DNA from: Vigna angularis
Taxonomy: Eukaryota > Streptophyta > Magnoliopsida > Fabales > Fabaceae
Assembly: GCF_016808095.1 (NCBI RefSeq)
Contig: NC_068975.1
Span: 19,103,501 to 19,167,500 of the forward strand
DNA length: 64,000 nucleotides
Direction of reading: 5' to 3'
Of this stretch, positions 21,949 to 35,045 are shown in pieces (the stretch's first letter is position 1; every line of letters starts with the position of its first letter). The position numbers and the translations under genes are program-made. The notes under the pieces were generated by a model. It saw nothing but the letters and a program-made list of their open reading frames with translations, was not told where the DNA came from and did no database searches.

Positions 21949-24900
21949 CCTTTCTTATTGACATCCTTGTTCGATACCTCAATGGAGACTACATGTTTAA
22001 AAATGAAGGCTATGTTTTGGCTGCGACTTTTGTTGCTGCAAAGCTTGTGGAGTGTCTTTCACTGAGGCACTGGATGTTTAGGTTTCAGCAGGTTGGGGTT
22101 AGAATGCAATCCATGTTGGTGGAAATGATCTATGCTAAAGGTTTGACTCTTTCGTGTCAATCAAAGGAGCTTCGTAGTACTGGGGAAATCATCAACTTAA
22201 TGACTGTCGATGCTGAAAGAATTGGCGAGTTCTGTTGGTACATGCATGATCCATGGATGTGTGTTTTGCAGCTTGCTTTGGCCCTGTTAATTCTCTATAG
22301 AAGTGTGGGTGTTGCTTCGTTAGCTGCTCTTGCTGCCACTGTAATTGTGATGTTGGTAAACCATCCTGTTGCATCATTGCAAGAAAAGTTCCAAGGCAAG
22401 ATAATGGAATTCAAAGATAAAAGAATGAAGGCTACGTCTGAGATACTTAAGAATATGAGGATTCTAAAACTGCAAGCATGGGAGATGAAGTTCTTATCAA
22501 AGATTATTCAGATTAGAAAGAGTGAAGAGACATGGCTAAAGAAATTTCTTGCTGGCACAGCAACTATTCGATTCTTCTTCCACAACGCCCCAACTTCTAT
22601 TGCAGTTGTTACGTTTGGTGCTTGTGTTCTTGTGGGGATACCACTTGAATCAGGGAAGGTCTTGTCTGCACTTGCAACATTCAGAATTCTTCAAATGCCC
22701 ATATACAGTCTTCCTGACACAATTTCCATGATCGCACAAACTAAAGTTTCTCTGGATAGGATTTCATCATTTCTTAGACTAGACGAGCTGCAGACTGATA
22801 TAGTACAGAAGCTTCCATGGGGTAGTTCTGACAAGGCAATTGAATTAGTGGATGGAAACTTCTCATGGGATTTATGTTCTCCTAATGCAACATTGAAAAA
22901 CATAAATCTCAATGTTTATCATGGTATGAGAGTAGCTGTATGTGGTACTATTGGATCAGGCAAGTCTAGTTTACTTTCTTGTATTATAGGGGAAGTACCA
23001 AAGATATCTGGGACATTGAAAATATGTGGAACAAAGGCTTATGTTTCTCAATCGCCATGGATACAGAGTGGAAAGATAGAAGACAACATACTATTTGGTA
23101 AAGAGATGGACAGTGAAAAGTATGAGAAGGTGCTAGAAGCATGTTCCTTGACAAAAGACCTTGAGGTTCTACCATTCGGTGATCACACCATTATTGGGGA
23201 GAAAGGAATCAATTTGAGTGGTGGTCAGAAGCAAAGAGTGCAAATAGCTCGTGCTCTATATCAAGATGCTGATATATATCTTTTTGATGATCCCTTCAGT
23301 GCCGTTGATGCTCATACAGGATCCCATCTCTTTAAGGTTCTATATTTTTCTAAACTAATATTTTCTGTGTAATCTAGTTTTTTTTTTCTTGGTAATGTAA
23401 TTTTAAACTTCCAAATACTCGTTACAGTCGTTCAATCTTTTTTAACACTTTACATCTATTCAGTTCCTTACATACGTGTTTCAAATAGTCTGAGTTTAGA
23501 GTTCTCCAAATGTGAGTATAAAAATTCGCAGTGGAGTTTTCTGTATCTAATCTCTGCAATGTCGAGCAGCATGTGAGTTCATGGCTACAGCAACATATGT
23601 CAAACATAATTTGGCTTGATTTTTCATTTACACTACACTGTTTCAGGAATGCTTGCTTGGCCTTTTAAAATCAAAAACTGTGATATACGTAACACATCAA
23701 GTGGAGTTCTTACCTGATGCTGATCTAATATTGGTGAGTGATTGAATCATAAATTTCATATTCAAGAATTAAAACATCTGCATTTTGTCAATTTACTATT
23801 TTCTCAGAATTTTTATCTTGCTCACAACTTATCTAGGTCATGAGAGAAGGAAGGATAACTCAATCAGGAAAATACAATGACATTCTAAAGACAGGCACAG
23901 ATTTTATGGAACTTGTAGATGCACACAGAGCAGCTTTGTCTTCAATTAAGTCTTTAGAGAGAAGATCAACATTTAAAGCATCAAGTGCCACCGATGAGAA
24001 AACAAATTCGTTAAGTGATTTTGAACTTGAGCAAAATGTGGAAGACATACATGTTGAAAATGATAAGCCAAACGACACAGTTGAGCCCAAAGGACAACTC
24101 GTTCAAGAAGAAGAACGAGAAAAGGGTAGAGTTGGGTTTAAAGTGTACTGGAAATACATCACAACAGCTTATGGAGGAGCTCTTGTGCCCTTCATATTAC
24201 TTTCTCAGATACTCACTGTGGGTTTTCAGATTGCAAGCAATTATTGGATGACTGTAGCAACTCCAGTTTCAGCAACAGCAGAAACTAATATTGGATGCTT
24301 TAAACTCATGGTTGTCTACGTCGCTTTGGCAATTGGAAGTTCCATTTTCACCTTTGCCACATCATTTCTTGCTGTGATAGCTGGATACAAGACAGCCACT
24401 GTACTCTTCGATAAAATGCATTTGTGTATTTTTCGAGCACCAATATCATTTTTTGATTCCACCCCAAGTGGTCGAATCCTCAACAGAGTATGTCAGTCTG
24501 TGTTGATATTCTTCATTCGTTTAATATGGAGAGACTTTTTTAGCTGATGTAAATGGCTGATTGCATTGTTTTCGAAAGTTAGATTTCTTTTGATTTTCTT
24601 TTTCAAATTACCATATTAAATGTAATTGTTGACAAAATAATAGTTTTTCTATTTGTTGCAGGCTTCAATAGACCAAAGCTCACTAGATATGTACATTGCA
24701 AACATATTATGGGCAATTACCCTCAATCTGGTACAACTGTTGGGAAATGTTTATGTGATGTCTCAAGCTGCATGGCAGGTGTTCATAGTATTGATTCCTG
24801 TCATGGCAGCTAGCATATGGTACCAGGTAGTTTTGGATAATATCCAACCTTTATTATTTGAAGACAATTAACTCCAGCTGTCAGAAAATTTTTCCTTATT

Positions 24901-26314
24901 GATTTAGTATTTGAAATGCACTGAATTTTTTACATTTCTCAGAAATTGAGGGGAAGAAAAATATGAATCTGATTGATATCATTGTGCAAAGATTACCAGT
25001 GTAAATGCTAACAAAGAGATTCGATGAATGTAGCGGTACTATTCTGCATCTGCAAGAGAATTGGCACGATTGGTTGGTACATGCCAAGCTCCGGTTATAC
25101 AACATTTTTCTGAAACAATTTCTGGATCAACAACCATAAGAAGTTTTGAACAAGAATCAAGATTTAATGACATAAACATGAAGTTGATAGATAGATATTC
25201 CCAACCCAAACTATACAGTGCTACTGCAATTGAATGGCTGAATTTCCGATTGGATATTTTATCCACTCTCATATTTGTCTTCTGTTTGGTATTCTTGGTA
25301 TCTTTCCCAAATTCAATGACTGCTCCTGGTGAGTACTTCAAAGTACATAAAGTCACTGAATATGTTACTCTTTTATGACACTAAGCAAACAACTTCATTC
25401 ATCTTTCGTTCCAATTTGTTTTTTTCCAAGGCATTGCGGGATTGGCTGTGACATATGGACTTAATCTAAATACTGTGCAAACTAGAGTAATCTGGTTTCT
25501 TTGTGACTTGGAGAAAAATATTATATCTGTTGAGAGAATACTCCAGTACACATCTCTCCCAAGTGAAGCTCCTCTTGTGATTGAAGACAACCAACCGGAT
25601 TGTTCTTGGCCATCATTTGGAGAGGTTCATATCTGGAATTTGCAGGTACATTTCAAAGATTATTCATTTGTTATATTCTGAATTGAAGGCTTCGGTAACA
25701 TTTTCTTGGTTAAAAATCCAATTCCGGTTTTTGTATGGAATATACCTTTATTGAGAATGTCTGTGATGCAGGTTCGATATGCTCCTCATTTGCCTATTGT
25801 TTTACGAGGTCTTACTTGCACTTTTACTGCTGGATCAAAAACTGGTATTGTGGGAAGAACAGGAAGTGGAAAATCAACTCTTGTGCAAACACTTCTCCGC
25901 CTTATTGAACCTATGGATGGAAAAATATTAATAGATAACATTAACATATCTTTGATGGGAATTCATGATTTGCGGTCTAGACTCAGCATTATTCCTCAAG
26001 ATCCAACGATGTTTGAAGGGACTGTAAGAACCAACCTGGATCCACTGGAAGAGTACACAGATGAACAGATTTGGGAGGTAATTTGGTTTTGTTTGAAACT
26101 ATGAGAAACTTGTCTATTTAGTGCAGGTGATACATGTTAAATTCTAATAAGAATCATTCCAGGCTCTAGATATGTGCCAACTTGGAGATGATGTAAGGAA
26201 AAAAGAAGGGAAGCTGGACTCCATAGGTTTGACTTCTCAAAACTTTGAATATTGATTTAGCATGTTTCAATTATATGTCTAAATGTAGTAAGGAAGTGTT
26301 ACTTATCGCTATGA

Positions 26315-26599
<285 letters not shown>

Positions 26600-26847
26600 T
26601 AGTTTTTATCCAAGGAATAATCACTTTTGTCGTGAAATGCAGCACCATTTAGCTTCCTTCTTGATTTGTCAATATTTTTCCTTTTCTTCTCATGATAAAT
26701 GTGAATATGATTTCTCTTCATATTGATCCTGCAGGGTTGATAGAAGAATATGATTCGCCTAAGAAACTTCTTAAGGACAAATCTTCATCTCTAGCTCAAC
26801 TAGTTGCAGAATACACTAGGAGGTCAAACTCTGGTTTTGGAAATTAA

Positions 26848-27170
26848 ATTGAAATTAGCCACCAACCAGATATGTTCTTCATGACGATAAAAATTTTATG
26901 GTGTCTGGTCACCGTTGCATTTCATCTAGTGTACCCTACCTATCTGGACATAGGTAAAGGTTTCAGTTGTTACACTTCCTATTACTTGAAACTAAGACTA
27001 ATATGAGACTCACTTTATAAATAGTCCATGTATTTTCTTTAATTTATATTTGTGATTAGGAAGTTTATAATCCTCAAATCCAGGGTTGTTCTACATACAC
27101 ATTTTCCTTAATAAAGCCATTTAAAAAATCAATCGTAACATATAATTTAAATTTTATGAAACATAAGCAA
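26848..27170. other. 3' flank of the ABC transporter gene
   Basis: This is presumed 3' UTR and AT-rich spacer. No other feature is recognised. Confidence 0.5.
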
Positions 27171-27171
27171 G

Positions 27172-27780
27172 AAATAGGCGTATAACCTCTAACCTCGCAA
27201 GAGGAGTATATGTTTCAACATAGTCTACACGTTTTTCATGGCTATATCCTTTTGCAGCAAGCCTAACTATTCTTCGTTATATTTCTATATTCATTCAACT
27301 TGTTTCTAAATACTCATTTTGTTCCTATGACTTGGTGTCTTTCTTCTATAGGAATTAGTTGCCGAACTTTATTCCTTTCAAATTGGTTCAATTCCTCTTG
27401 CATTACTATGCACCATTTGTCATCTTGGAGAGCTTCTTCTATGTTTTTTGGCTCTATCTGTGAAACAAAAGCTACATTTATACAAAAATTGGTTAAATTT
27501 GTCCTAGTGGTTACTTCCTTTGAGATGTCTCCTATAATGTTGTCTAGTGATAATCCTCTTGGTGATTGTCAACTTTTTACAAATTCTTCATGTTGAGAAG
27601 GAGGATTTTCATTGAGATACATCTCATCAAATATATCATTTAGATATTTTTTATCACCTGCATTTGACTTATTTAACTTAAGCAGGGTTTCCTCAAGGTC
27701 AACAATTTTATAAAAAAGATTTAATGTTCTTCTATTGAAAACTCTATATGTCAAATCCAGGGCGATATTGAATCTCAAAG
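27172..27780 (-). pseudogene. copia pol fragment (hinge to RT start)
   Basis: The minus strand reads, in broken frames, the variable hinge after integrase (VDLEETLLKLNKSNAGD, NENPPSQHEE), then [14 protein letters not shown], then the RT start ending near YTPLARLEVIR. The same order occurs at 1020-1540 of the Sirevirus-like pol, so it is a truncated relative. It is cut on both sides; the right side joins a gypsy fragment. Confidence 0.8.
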
Positions 27781-27789
27781 TCAAATCCC

Positions 27790-28620
27790 AACAATTTAAA
27801 GAGATAAGTTTGTTGTTCTCGTGTGAGGACCGTTTGAGATAGTAATTCCTTGATGGAACGTTGATCGGTCTGGATGATAAAGCGGCGACCTAGGAGGTAT
27901 TGTCACCATTTCTGCACTGTTGTAGTTATGGCACATAATTCACGTATATAGGTAGAGGAATTCTGAAGTTTTTGACAAAATTGCTTACTGAAATAAGCAA
28001 TGGGGTGACCCTATTGTGAGAGAACTAACCCCATACCTATACTTGATGCATCAGTTTGAACAGTGAACACTAAATCGAATTTTGGGATGGCCAAAACCGG
28101 TGTTGCTGATAAAGCATTCTTCAAGGCAACAAAAGCCGCATAAGTTGTATCATTGTACAAAAAAATTATCTTTCTTGAGAAGATCAGTAAGAGGATGAGC
28201 AATTAAGGCGTAACCAGAAACGACTTTGCGGTAAAATCCAGTGAGACCAAGGAACCCACGAAGAGACTTGAGGGTTGTAGGGATTGGCCAATTCTGTACT
28301 ACAGTGAGCTTTTCAGGATCTGGTTGAACACCCTCACTGGAAACCACATGCCCAAGATACTGAATGGAGTGTTGTCAAATAAAGCATTTACTACTCTTTA
28401 ACTTGAAGCAATTGGAAAGCAGTAACTGGAAGGTGACTTCCAAATGACTGACATGCGCAAATAATGTAGGGCTATAAACAAGAATGTCATAAAAAATAAC
28501 AATAATAAACCATCTTAAATGGAACGAAACAAATTGTTCATGGTGGCCTGAAATGTAGAGGGGGCATTATGCAAGCCAAAGGGCATTACATGAAACTCAA
28601 AGGCGAATGCCAAAGATTCG
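27790..28620 (-). pseudogene. Ty3/gypsy reverse transcriptase-RNase H fragment
   Basis: Minus-strand frames read RT palm/thumb motifs (LRGFLGLTGFYRKVVSGYA, PLTDLLKKD), then the start of RNase H (VFTVQTDASSIGMGLVLSQ). The order and wording are those of chromovirus-type gypsy pol. Frameshifts and stops are present and both ends are missing. Confidence 0.85.
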
Positions 28621-28639
28621 TTCATGCTGAAGCACTCAA

Positions 28640-28850
28640 AACCGGGGAAACACTCCCAGACCTGGTAGATGTTCGCCCTAAAACACCTAACTTATTGCAT
28701 ATAGGGATACACTCCCTCTGGTAGATGTTCGTCCTAGAGCACCCAGGCGCATTGAATAAAGGGATACACTCTCTCTGGTATATGTTCGCCCTATAACACC
28801 GAGAACATCAAACCTAGGGGACCATCCCTTAGTCTAGGTTACGTTCGCCC
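28640..28850. repeat. three imperfect 60-65-bp tandem units
   Basis: The units carry CTCTGGTAGATGTTCG(C/T)CCTA and start with GGGATACACTC. They begin near 28652, 28706 and 28766. They sit in GC-richer sequence next to the gypsy fragment and probably belong to a retroelement LTR or its edge. Confidence 0.65.
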
Positions 28851-28904
28851 AAGAACACCTAGCGCACGCCAGCATAAAGTCAATCTACCTATTAAGGAAC
28901 CTAG

Positions 28905-29155
28905 CAGGTACTCGGTCCTTCGGCCTCAACTGCTCGGCCATCCATGGCCTCAAGTGTTCAAGCATTCGGTCGTTCGGCCTCAAAGGTATTCATCCTTAGG
29001 CCTCAACTGCTCGGTCACCCGCCCTCACAGGTACTCGGCCCTTCGGCCTCAACCGTTCGGCCTTCCGTGGCCTCAAGCGTTCCAACATTCGGCCATTCGC
29101 TCTCGCAGGTGTTCGGCCACTCGGCCTCAACTGTTTGACTTTATAAAAGGACTCC
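28905..29155 (+). repeat. TTCGGCCTCAA minisatellite followed by a TATA box
   Basis: About four imperfect units of 45-80 bp, each with GGTACTCGG and (C/G)TTCGGCCTCAAC, end about 10 bp before TTTATAAAAGG (about 29141-29151). The layout resembles tandem enhancer units upstream of an LTR promoter on the plus strand. The short open frames here only reflect the repeats. Confidence 0.6.
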
Positions 29156-30184
29156 CATCATTTACCGTTCGGCCTAGGGCAAGGTTCAAAAAGAAAACTC
29201 ATAAAGCTCGTCGTTCGGTCCACAAATGAGCAACGACAAGAAGTACGCTCCCCAACACAACGAATACAGCCTCCCTCAAACTCATAAATCCTATAGTTAA
29301 CTGTTAATCTCTTTGGCAAGTGCACCAAATCGTTCAAGTAATAAACCATGGTAAGACCAGGTATCGTTTTCCCAAGAGACTCGTAATACTAGAAAATTGT
29401 GCGATTAACAACTCATCTAGACTCAAGAACAACTCATCATTTAAGAATATGTGCAAAAAGATAAATTCACAAGTAATTACAAGGTTGGACTTTGGTATTG
29501 AAGGCACTTGGAAATGGAAAAGACTACAAATGGTATGAAATGACATTGTTAAGGTTAGTTTTCACCAATTCACTCTTGTGTATAACCAATTTCATCTCCT
29601 CTCTATCAATTTACTAAAGTCAATCCACTAAAACACTCTAGCCCTAATCCCTTAGGTGAAAGAGCCTAGGTTTTCCTTATCAAACTCCAATCCCTTCGAC
29701 AATCTAACAAGCAAACCCGCATTAAGAACTAGGATCTAAGACAACATGTGAATCATATCCCATCCCTGGCTCAATGACCCACAAGGACTCTTATTTCAGT
29801 TCAAGATTTCATATCCCATCCCTGGCTCAATGAAACCCCAAAATCAAGTCATGAATGTCCCCATTACATGCAAGCTTTAAGATCAGAAACAAGAATACTA
29901 GTAATAGATAGAAAAGGCATTCATAAATACGAAACAATCATTCATTACACAAGAGTTCATAGGCTACATCTAACCCTAACAAGATGAATCTGGTTCTCCA
30001 TTTCCATGGAGAACCCTAAAGCTTACAAACATGGAAGATGGAAGAAGAAGGAGACCCAAAGGAAGAGGAGGAGATGTTCCCACAAGCTCCTCGAGCCCTC
30101 CATGAGCTCCACACGTGAAATCGCGGCTCCAAAGAACCAAAGACCCTTTTTTCTTTCTACCTCGTGAGTATATATACTGCCCGA

Positions 30185-30305
30185 ATTCTCGCTTAAGCTA
30201 AATTATTCTCGCTTAAGCGATAATTCTTCTTGGAGAAGATAGTCATTCTCGCTTAAGCTAAATTATTCTCGCTTAAGCTAAATTATTCTCGCTTAAGCGG
30301 AAATG
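30185..30305. repeat. CGCTTAAG(C/CG) palindrome array in the LTR
   Basis: Five copies of CTCGCTTAAGC(T/G) are spaced 25-50 bp apart with ATTATT links, including the palindrome TCGCTTAAGCGA. Reading the element on the minus strand, the array lies just upstream of TATATATAC (about 30169-30178), so it sits in U3. Confidence 0.85.
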
Positions 30306-32244
30306 ACTTTTAAATCAATGACTTCCTAGATCACCGAGGCTCTTCAATGTAATGGAGGATCTTCCTAACATCGAAATAGATCAAAAAACAAGGGATTAGA
30401 GTATTATTTACGTAATGTAGCTCAAAATATAGATAAATACTAAAACTAAATAAAAGAGAGGATTTAAGCAAGTAATAAGCTAAAGAAGAGTTGATTTTGC
30501 TACTAAATTGATGCTTAGATAATGGTAAGAATTAGCATTATCAAACTCCCCCAAACTTACAACTTTGCTTGTCCTCAAGCAAAAGTACTTCACGTAGTAA
30601 ACGATTCAATCACGATAGTCTAGCAACTCAAGCACAATTTCAATCAAATAAACAAAATCAATCATGCTTGCTCAACTCAGAAATTACATTCAAGAGATAA
30701 AATGGCCTTAGCAAGCTAAACTTCAATCATGGTGCTCACAATTCAAAATCACAAGATAGATGTAATTGATAGATCAACAAACGTGGCAAGATGTTTTCAT
30801 TGAATGCATGGAATCATCCTTCACCAAGGAAAGTGTTTCACTCAAGCATAATGGTGTATAAGGATGTGTGTCTAACTCTAAACTATCACAGTGTTATACA
30901 AATTAAATTTTCCGTTCGTTTCACAATATCAAACACATTCACAAGCAAGTTAGCATCACAAGGACTTTTTAAGGCTTGTAATGTGGCTGGGCTAAGAAGA
31001 AAAATTAGTTTTTCTCGACAACAAAGCACCTTGAGCTAAGAGATAAAACAATTTACTTCATGATATAGCATTAGTCTCTCTCTTTGCTTCACAATTGGAT
31101 AAACCACTTCTCAACTTGTTTCCCAATTCTTTTTCAATGAATTCATTTTTCTTTCTCTTCTTCTTCTTTCTTCTTTTTCTTTCTTTTTGACTCATTTTGC
31201 TATTTTCTCAATGCTCCCTTATTTCAAAAACTCCCTCAAACTTAAACCATTCTCCTCATCCTAACATATATGTTCATCTCAACTCAAGGTAAGGAGGTTA
31301 AGGATTTTTCAATAAGCTTAAGGTTCCAAGGGTGAGAAAGTTTTTCTTCAAGGTTCAAGTGTTTTGCATTGACTTTTAGGGTCAAAAATGTAGAAGAGGT
31401 TGAAGAACAAGATGGCCTTGATCATTTGTAACAAGCAAGAAAATAGTTCAAATAGAGAAACTCAAGCAAAATCAACTGTGATTTCAAAGTGATAGCACTC
31501 AACAATAAACTCTGGGCACAACATCTCACAGGTTTACTCAGGGTTCCAAAGTTTGATAAACATCATGCCAAGAATATTGATCACAATTAAAACCAAGCAT
31601 CCATCTAACATAAACAAGCAACCACAACCTCTATTCAACAAACTTAACCACATAATCTCAATTAAATTTTCAAAGAAATTTTCATAGATAAAGAGCAAGC
31701 ACAAAACATTTGAATTCAATTCAAGCATAACATATGATTCACTCGAATCACCAAACCAATTGCAAAAGAACTATCTACTAGGCAAGTACAAAAGAAATCA
31801 AAAACACAAAAACTGAAAGTAAATAAAAACTGGAAATTAAAACTGAAAAACCGATCAAAATGGACTATTTGCAGCTCCAACAGTGTAGAACACTAGCTTC
31901 ACTTTTCATATGTAACATCTTCCTCCTCTAGTAGCTTATACTCTGCAACTGCTCCACCTCCCCCATCAGTAGGGGCCTAGCCCCCAGGCCATGCTGCACG
32001 AGCAGCAAAATCTTCAAGTCATACATTGCTCAGCACATGCATGCCTCAAAGGATGACCATTGGTGGTTTTGACACCTTTAAAGTTCTAAGAAAGATGTTA
32101 TCTTGCACAAAGTGAGCTCAAAGTGAAATTAGTATTCCATAGTCAACAACTGAATACAAAGGTCCAAAAGCACACTAAAAGGAAAGCTTAGAATCAACAA
32201 CAAAAATTAGGTGCAGAACCAGTTTTCAAGGTGTTGGGCGTCAT

Positions 32245-32500
32245 ATCAGTTTTTCGCTTAAGCTAAGAATTTTTAGCTTAAGCGAAAATGTTCCAGTGGC
32301 ACCCCAAATTTCAGCCTAAATCTCGACCAAGCGACTTAGTTTTAGCTTAAGCGAAAATATTCTAGTGGCACCCCAACTTTCAGCCTAAATCTCGCCCAAG
32401 CGACTTGGGTTTCGCCTAAGCTAAAATATCAGCAAAACTTATTTTTTCAGTTTTCTGCATATCTCGCCCAGGCGAGAAAGTTTAGCCTAGGCGAAAATAA
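32245..32500. repeat. internal CGCTTAAGC / CGCCTAGGC palindrome cluster
   Basis: Repeats such as TTCGCTTAAGCT, TTAGCTTAAGCGAAAAT, CTCGCCCAAGCGACT and TCGCCCAGGCGAGAAA alternate here. The segment ending CTTTCAGCCTAAATCTCG is duplicated. The cluster lies in the internal non-coding part, at the place where the related element carries its GGCGCTCCAGCGCC array. Confidence 0.8.
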
Positions 32501-33654
32501 TGCAGATTCTTGCGAGATTGGCCATTCAATCTGTGATTTTTGGTTCCATACCTTCATGCACTTACACACAAACCAAGCTACAAATAACATAATATACTTA
32601 TACAAACCACAAAAACAACATTACAACTCAAAAATCACAAACATGCAATAAAATACAAACATGCATAACACAAGTCACTAATTGAAATTGAAACACATAC
32701 AAGCACATGACACTAAAACAACACAAACACAAGTACAAAGGGTAAGAAAATTGGGTTGCCTCCCAAAAGCGCTTGTTTAACGTCATTAGCTTGACGGGTG
32801 AAACCAATGAAGTGCAGATGTTGTTGTTGGAGTGCTCCTTTCACCAACTCTTCTTAAATCACTTTCTAGTCACCAAATCAACTCTCATAGCATAAGAATC
32901 TTCATTGTAGCCCTTCCACTACCTTGACATCTTTAAATACTCATCAAATAGTGGTGGTGACTAGTCTTTCTCTTTTGTTTCTCCCTTTCTTCTTCTACTT
33001 TCACTTAGTACTTGGAGCATACACAAGAAAGGGAGAATTTGGGGCAGTTTGTGATGCTCAAGCTAGTTGTCTCCTTATGTCCTATAGTTCCTTCACCCTC
33101 AGGGTCTACATGATGCTTTGGAGGCTACAGTCCTCCTTATGTGAACATCTCCCTACATACACTTAGACACAATTAGGATAAAGCCACAAATTAGCTCAAA
33201 TAAAAGTGAAAATCTATTTACAACAAAAGAGTTAGTTCTATATACAAAATCAAGTCTACATAAGTTAGAAACCTCACAAAAGTCTAGTATTGACACGAGT
33301 CCCCAGCAACGGCGCCAAAAACTTGTTAAGTGATTTAGGCAAGCGTACCGAATCATTCAAGTAATTGACTTTTAAATCAATGACTTCCTGGATCACCGAG
33401 GCTCTTCAATGTAATGGAGGATCTTCCTAACATCGAAATAGATCAAAAAACAAGGGATTAGAGTATTATTTACGTAATGTAGCTCAAAATATAGATAAAT
33501 ACTAAAACTAAATAAAAGAGAGGATTTAAGCAAGTAATAAGCTAAAAAAGAGTTGATTTTGCTACTAAAATGATGCTTAGATAATGGTAAGAATTAGCAT
33601 TATCATTAACTCGTCCATAAATCTGAACGATTAACTCGGACTTGGGGGACATTA

Positions 33655-34003
33655 TGTATAATATGATTAAAGATATTTATTGGATAAAATAACTGATTAA
33701 AGATATTTTAAGCAATTAAGATATTTATGAGTAACTAACCAGACTTCCAGGTAAGGTTGTTTTTATTTTGGCTTATGAAACACTTATAAATACAATGGCA
33801 AGGGCCAAAGGCCAGGGACGTTCCACTTACGTCCTATTGACACTAGACAATATTCTATAGTGATAATAAAATCGCTTTCTTGAGAGCTGAGGTTCCATAA
33901 CTCACGCCTGACTTGAGCATCGGAGTATCTTTGCAAGTACCTCCCACCTCCGTTGGTGAAAGTGGACGAGCGGTACAAGCTGAAGGAGCGCGAACAACTT
34001 ACA
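33655..34003 (+). mobile_element. gypsy-type LTR or solo LTR
   Basis: A purine tract ACTTGGGGGAC is followed by TGTATAATATG, a TATA-like CTTATAAATACA (about 33784), AATAAAATCG and a terminus ...CAACTTACA, giving matching TGTA/TACA ends. The TTAAC insertion of the 29302 element lies about 45 bp upstream, in what would be the internal 3' end of this element. The boundaries are tentative. Confidence 0.45.
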
Positions 34004-35045
34004 GAAAGGTGAGCGAATGATAACAATTGAAGAGAAGCAAGCGTCCCAGACATCTAGAAGCAACAAAGATACATCAGCAAGGTACGTCTCTCAGTCCCAC
34101 AAAATATCTACCGAAACAAGGTTTATCGATGGGAGAGAGCTATAAATTGGTTTGGTACATTAGTTGATTGGGATGTTAGAAACAGGTATATGTTAGCTAT
34201 GGTTATTATCTCTGATTTCTATATTTGTGCCTCTTATATATTCATTTTAAAAACATTAGACTGATGGATTTGGCCAATTTAGCTTGTTGGGATTTCGGAA
34301 ACAAGTATATGTTATAGTTAAGTTCTTGGCTTACATTTTCACTTTGAATTGAGTTTTTCTTTATTTATTTTGGAAAATATATTTCTTTTCTTTAGGTTAA
34401 AAGGGAAGTTTAAGTATGTTAATAAAAATGTTATACCATTATAATTTTATCTTTCATTTTTACATCATAGTATTTATAGAAGTCAATTAAATATTAAAAC
34501 TATTGATAATAGAAAAATTAATGTTACTTTAAGCAGTAATTTTTTTTTAATTCTCGTTAAGTGATAATTTAGGAAACACTCAAGTTTTTTTTTTCTTTCG
34601 AAATTTAAGAATAAAAAAAATATATCATTTATTAAAGTTTTTACTCTCTTAAAAATTCTTTTCATCAGGCTAGAATTTAGAGAAATTTAAAATATTGTTC
34701 AAGCAGTAATTCAAACATTGGGTCATAAATTCTCTAGGTTTGTTGAAGTGAGTTGTGGGAGGTAGCAAAAAAACAGAAAATGGTATGGGTGTTATCTATG
34801 ATTGTATGGGGAAAAATGAACTATAGTTGAAAGAAGAAAAGGGAAAAAAGGACGAAAAGATAACACTAACAAAAACAGAAAAGTTTGCTGCGTTGCAGAG
34901 AAACAGAGGAGAGAGAATAAAAATTAACACTGTTTGTGAGTATTTAACGGAAGGAACTTAATTGAGGCAAAACGCAATTGACACTTTTTTAAAGGGAGGG
35001 ACCTAATTGACACAACTCACCAAAACTGTGGACAAAATAAGCTAT
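34004..35045. other. AT-rich spacer without recognised gene
   Basis: A short imperfect direct repeat (TTGGGATGTTAGAAACAGGT near 34168 and a variant near 34288) is the only structure seen. The GACCTAATTGACAC stretch near 35000 resembles one near 58125. Confidence 0.4.

Larger units (their letters stand above)
29302..33605 (-). mobile_element. deleted Athila/Tat-like non-autonomous element, minus strand
   Basis: This is a relative of the element in the ABC gene. The left LTR (29302-30543, 1242 bp) is the 3' LTR of the minus-strand element and ends next to the reversed PPT AACTCCCCCAAACTT. The right LTR (33324-33605) is only 282 bp. A reversed tRNA-Asp primer site (33301-33317, one mismatch) lies beside the right LTR. 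The target duplication is TTAAC (29297-29301 and 33606-33610). The internal 2.78 kb lacks gag but matches the non-coding 3' half of the 14305 element, for example AACAAGCGCTT reversed near 32770 and a second PPT near 31225. It is therefore fully non-coding and dependent on trans-acting proteins. Confidence 0.9.

Noticed and set aside
28944..29229. Repetitive Ser/Val- and Arg/Pro-rich frames
   Set aside because: They are explained by the TTCGGCC minisatellite, and different frames are equally open.
34030..34330. Possible short LTR pair around TTGGGATGTTAGAAACAGGT
   Set aside because: It is only about 30 bp of imperfect similarity, without termini, primer site or target duplication.
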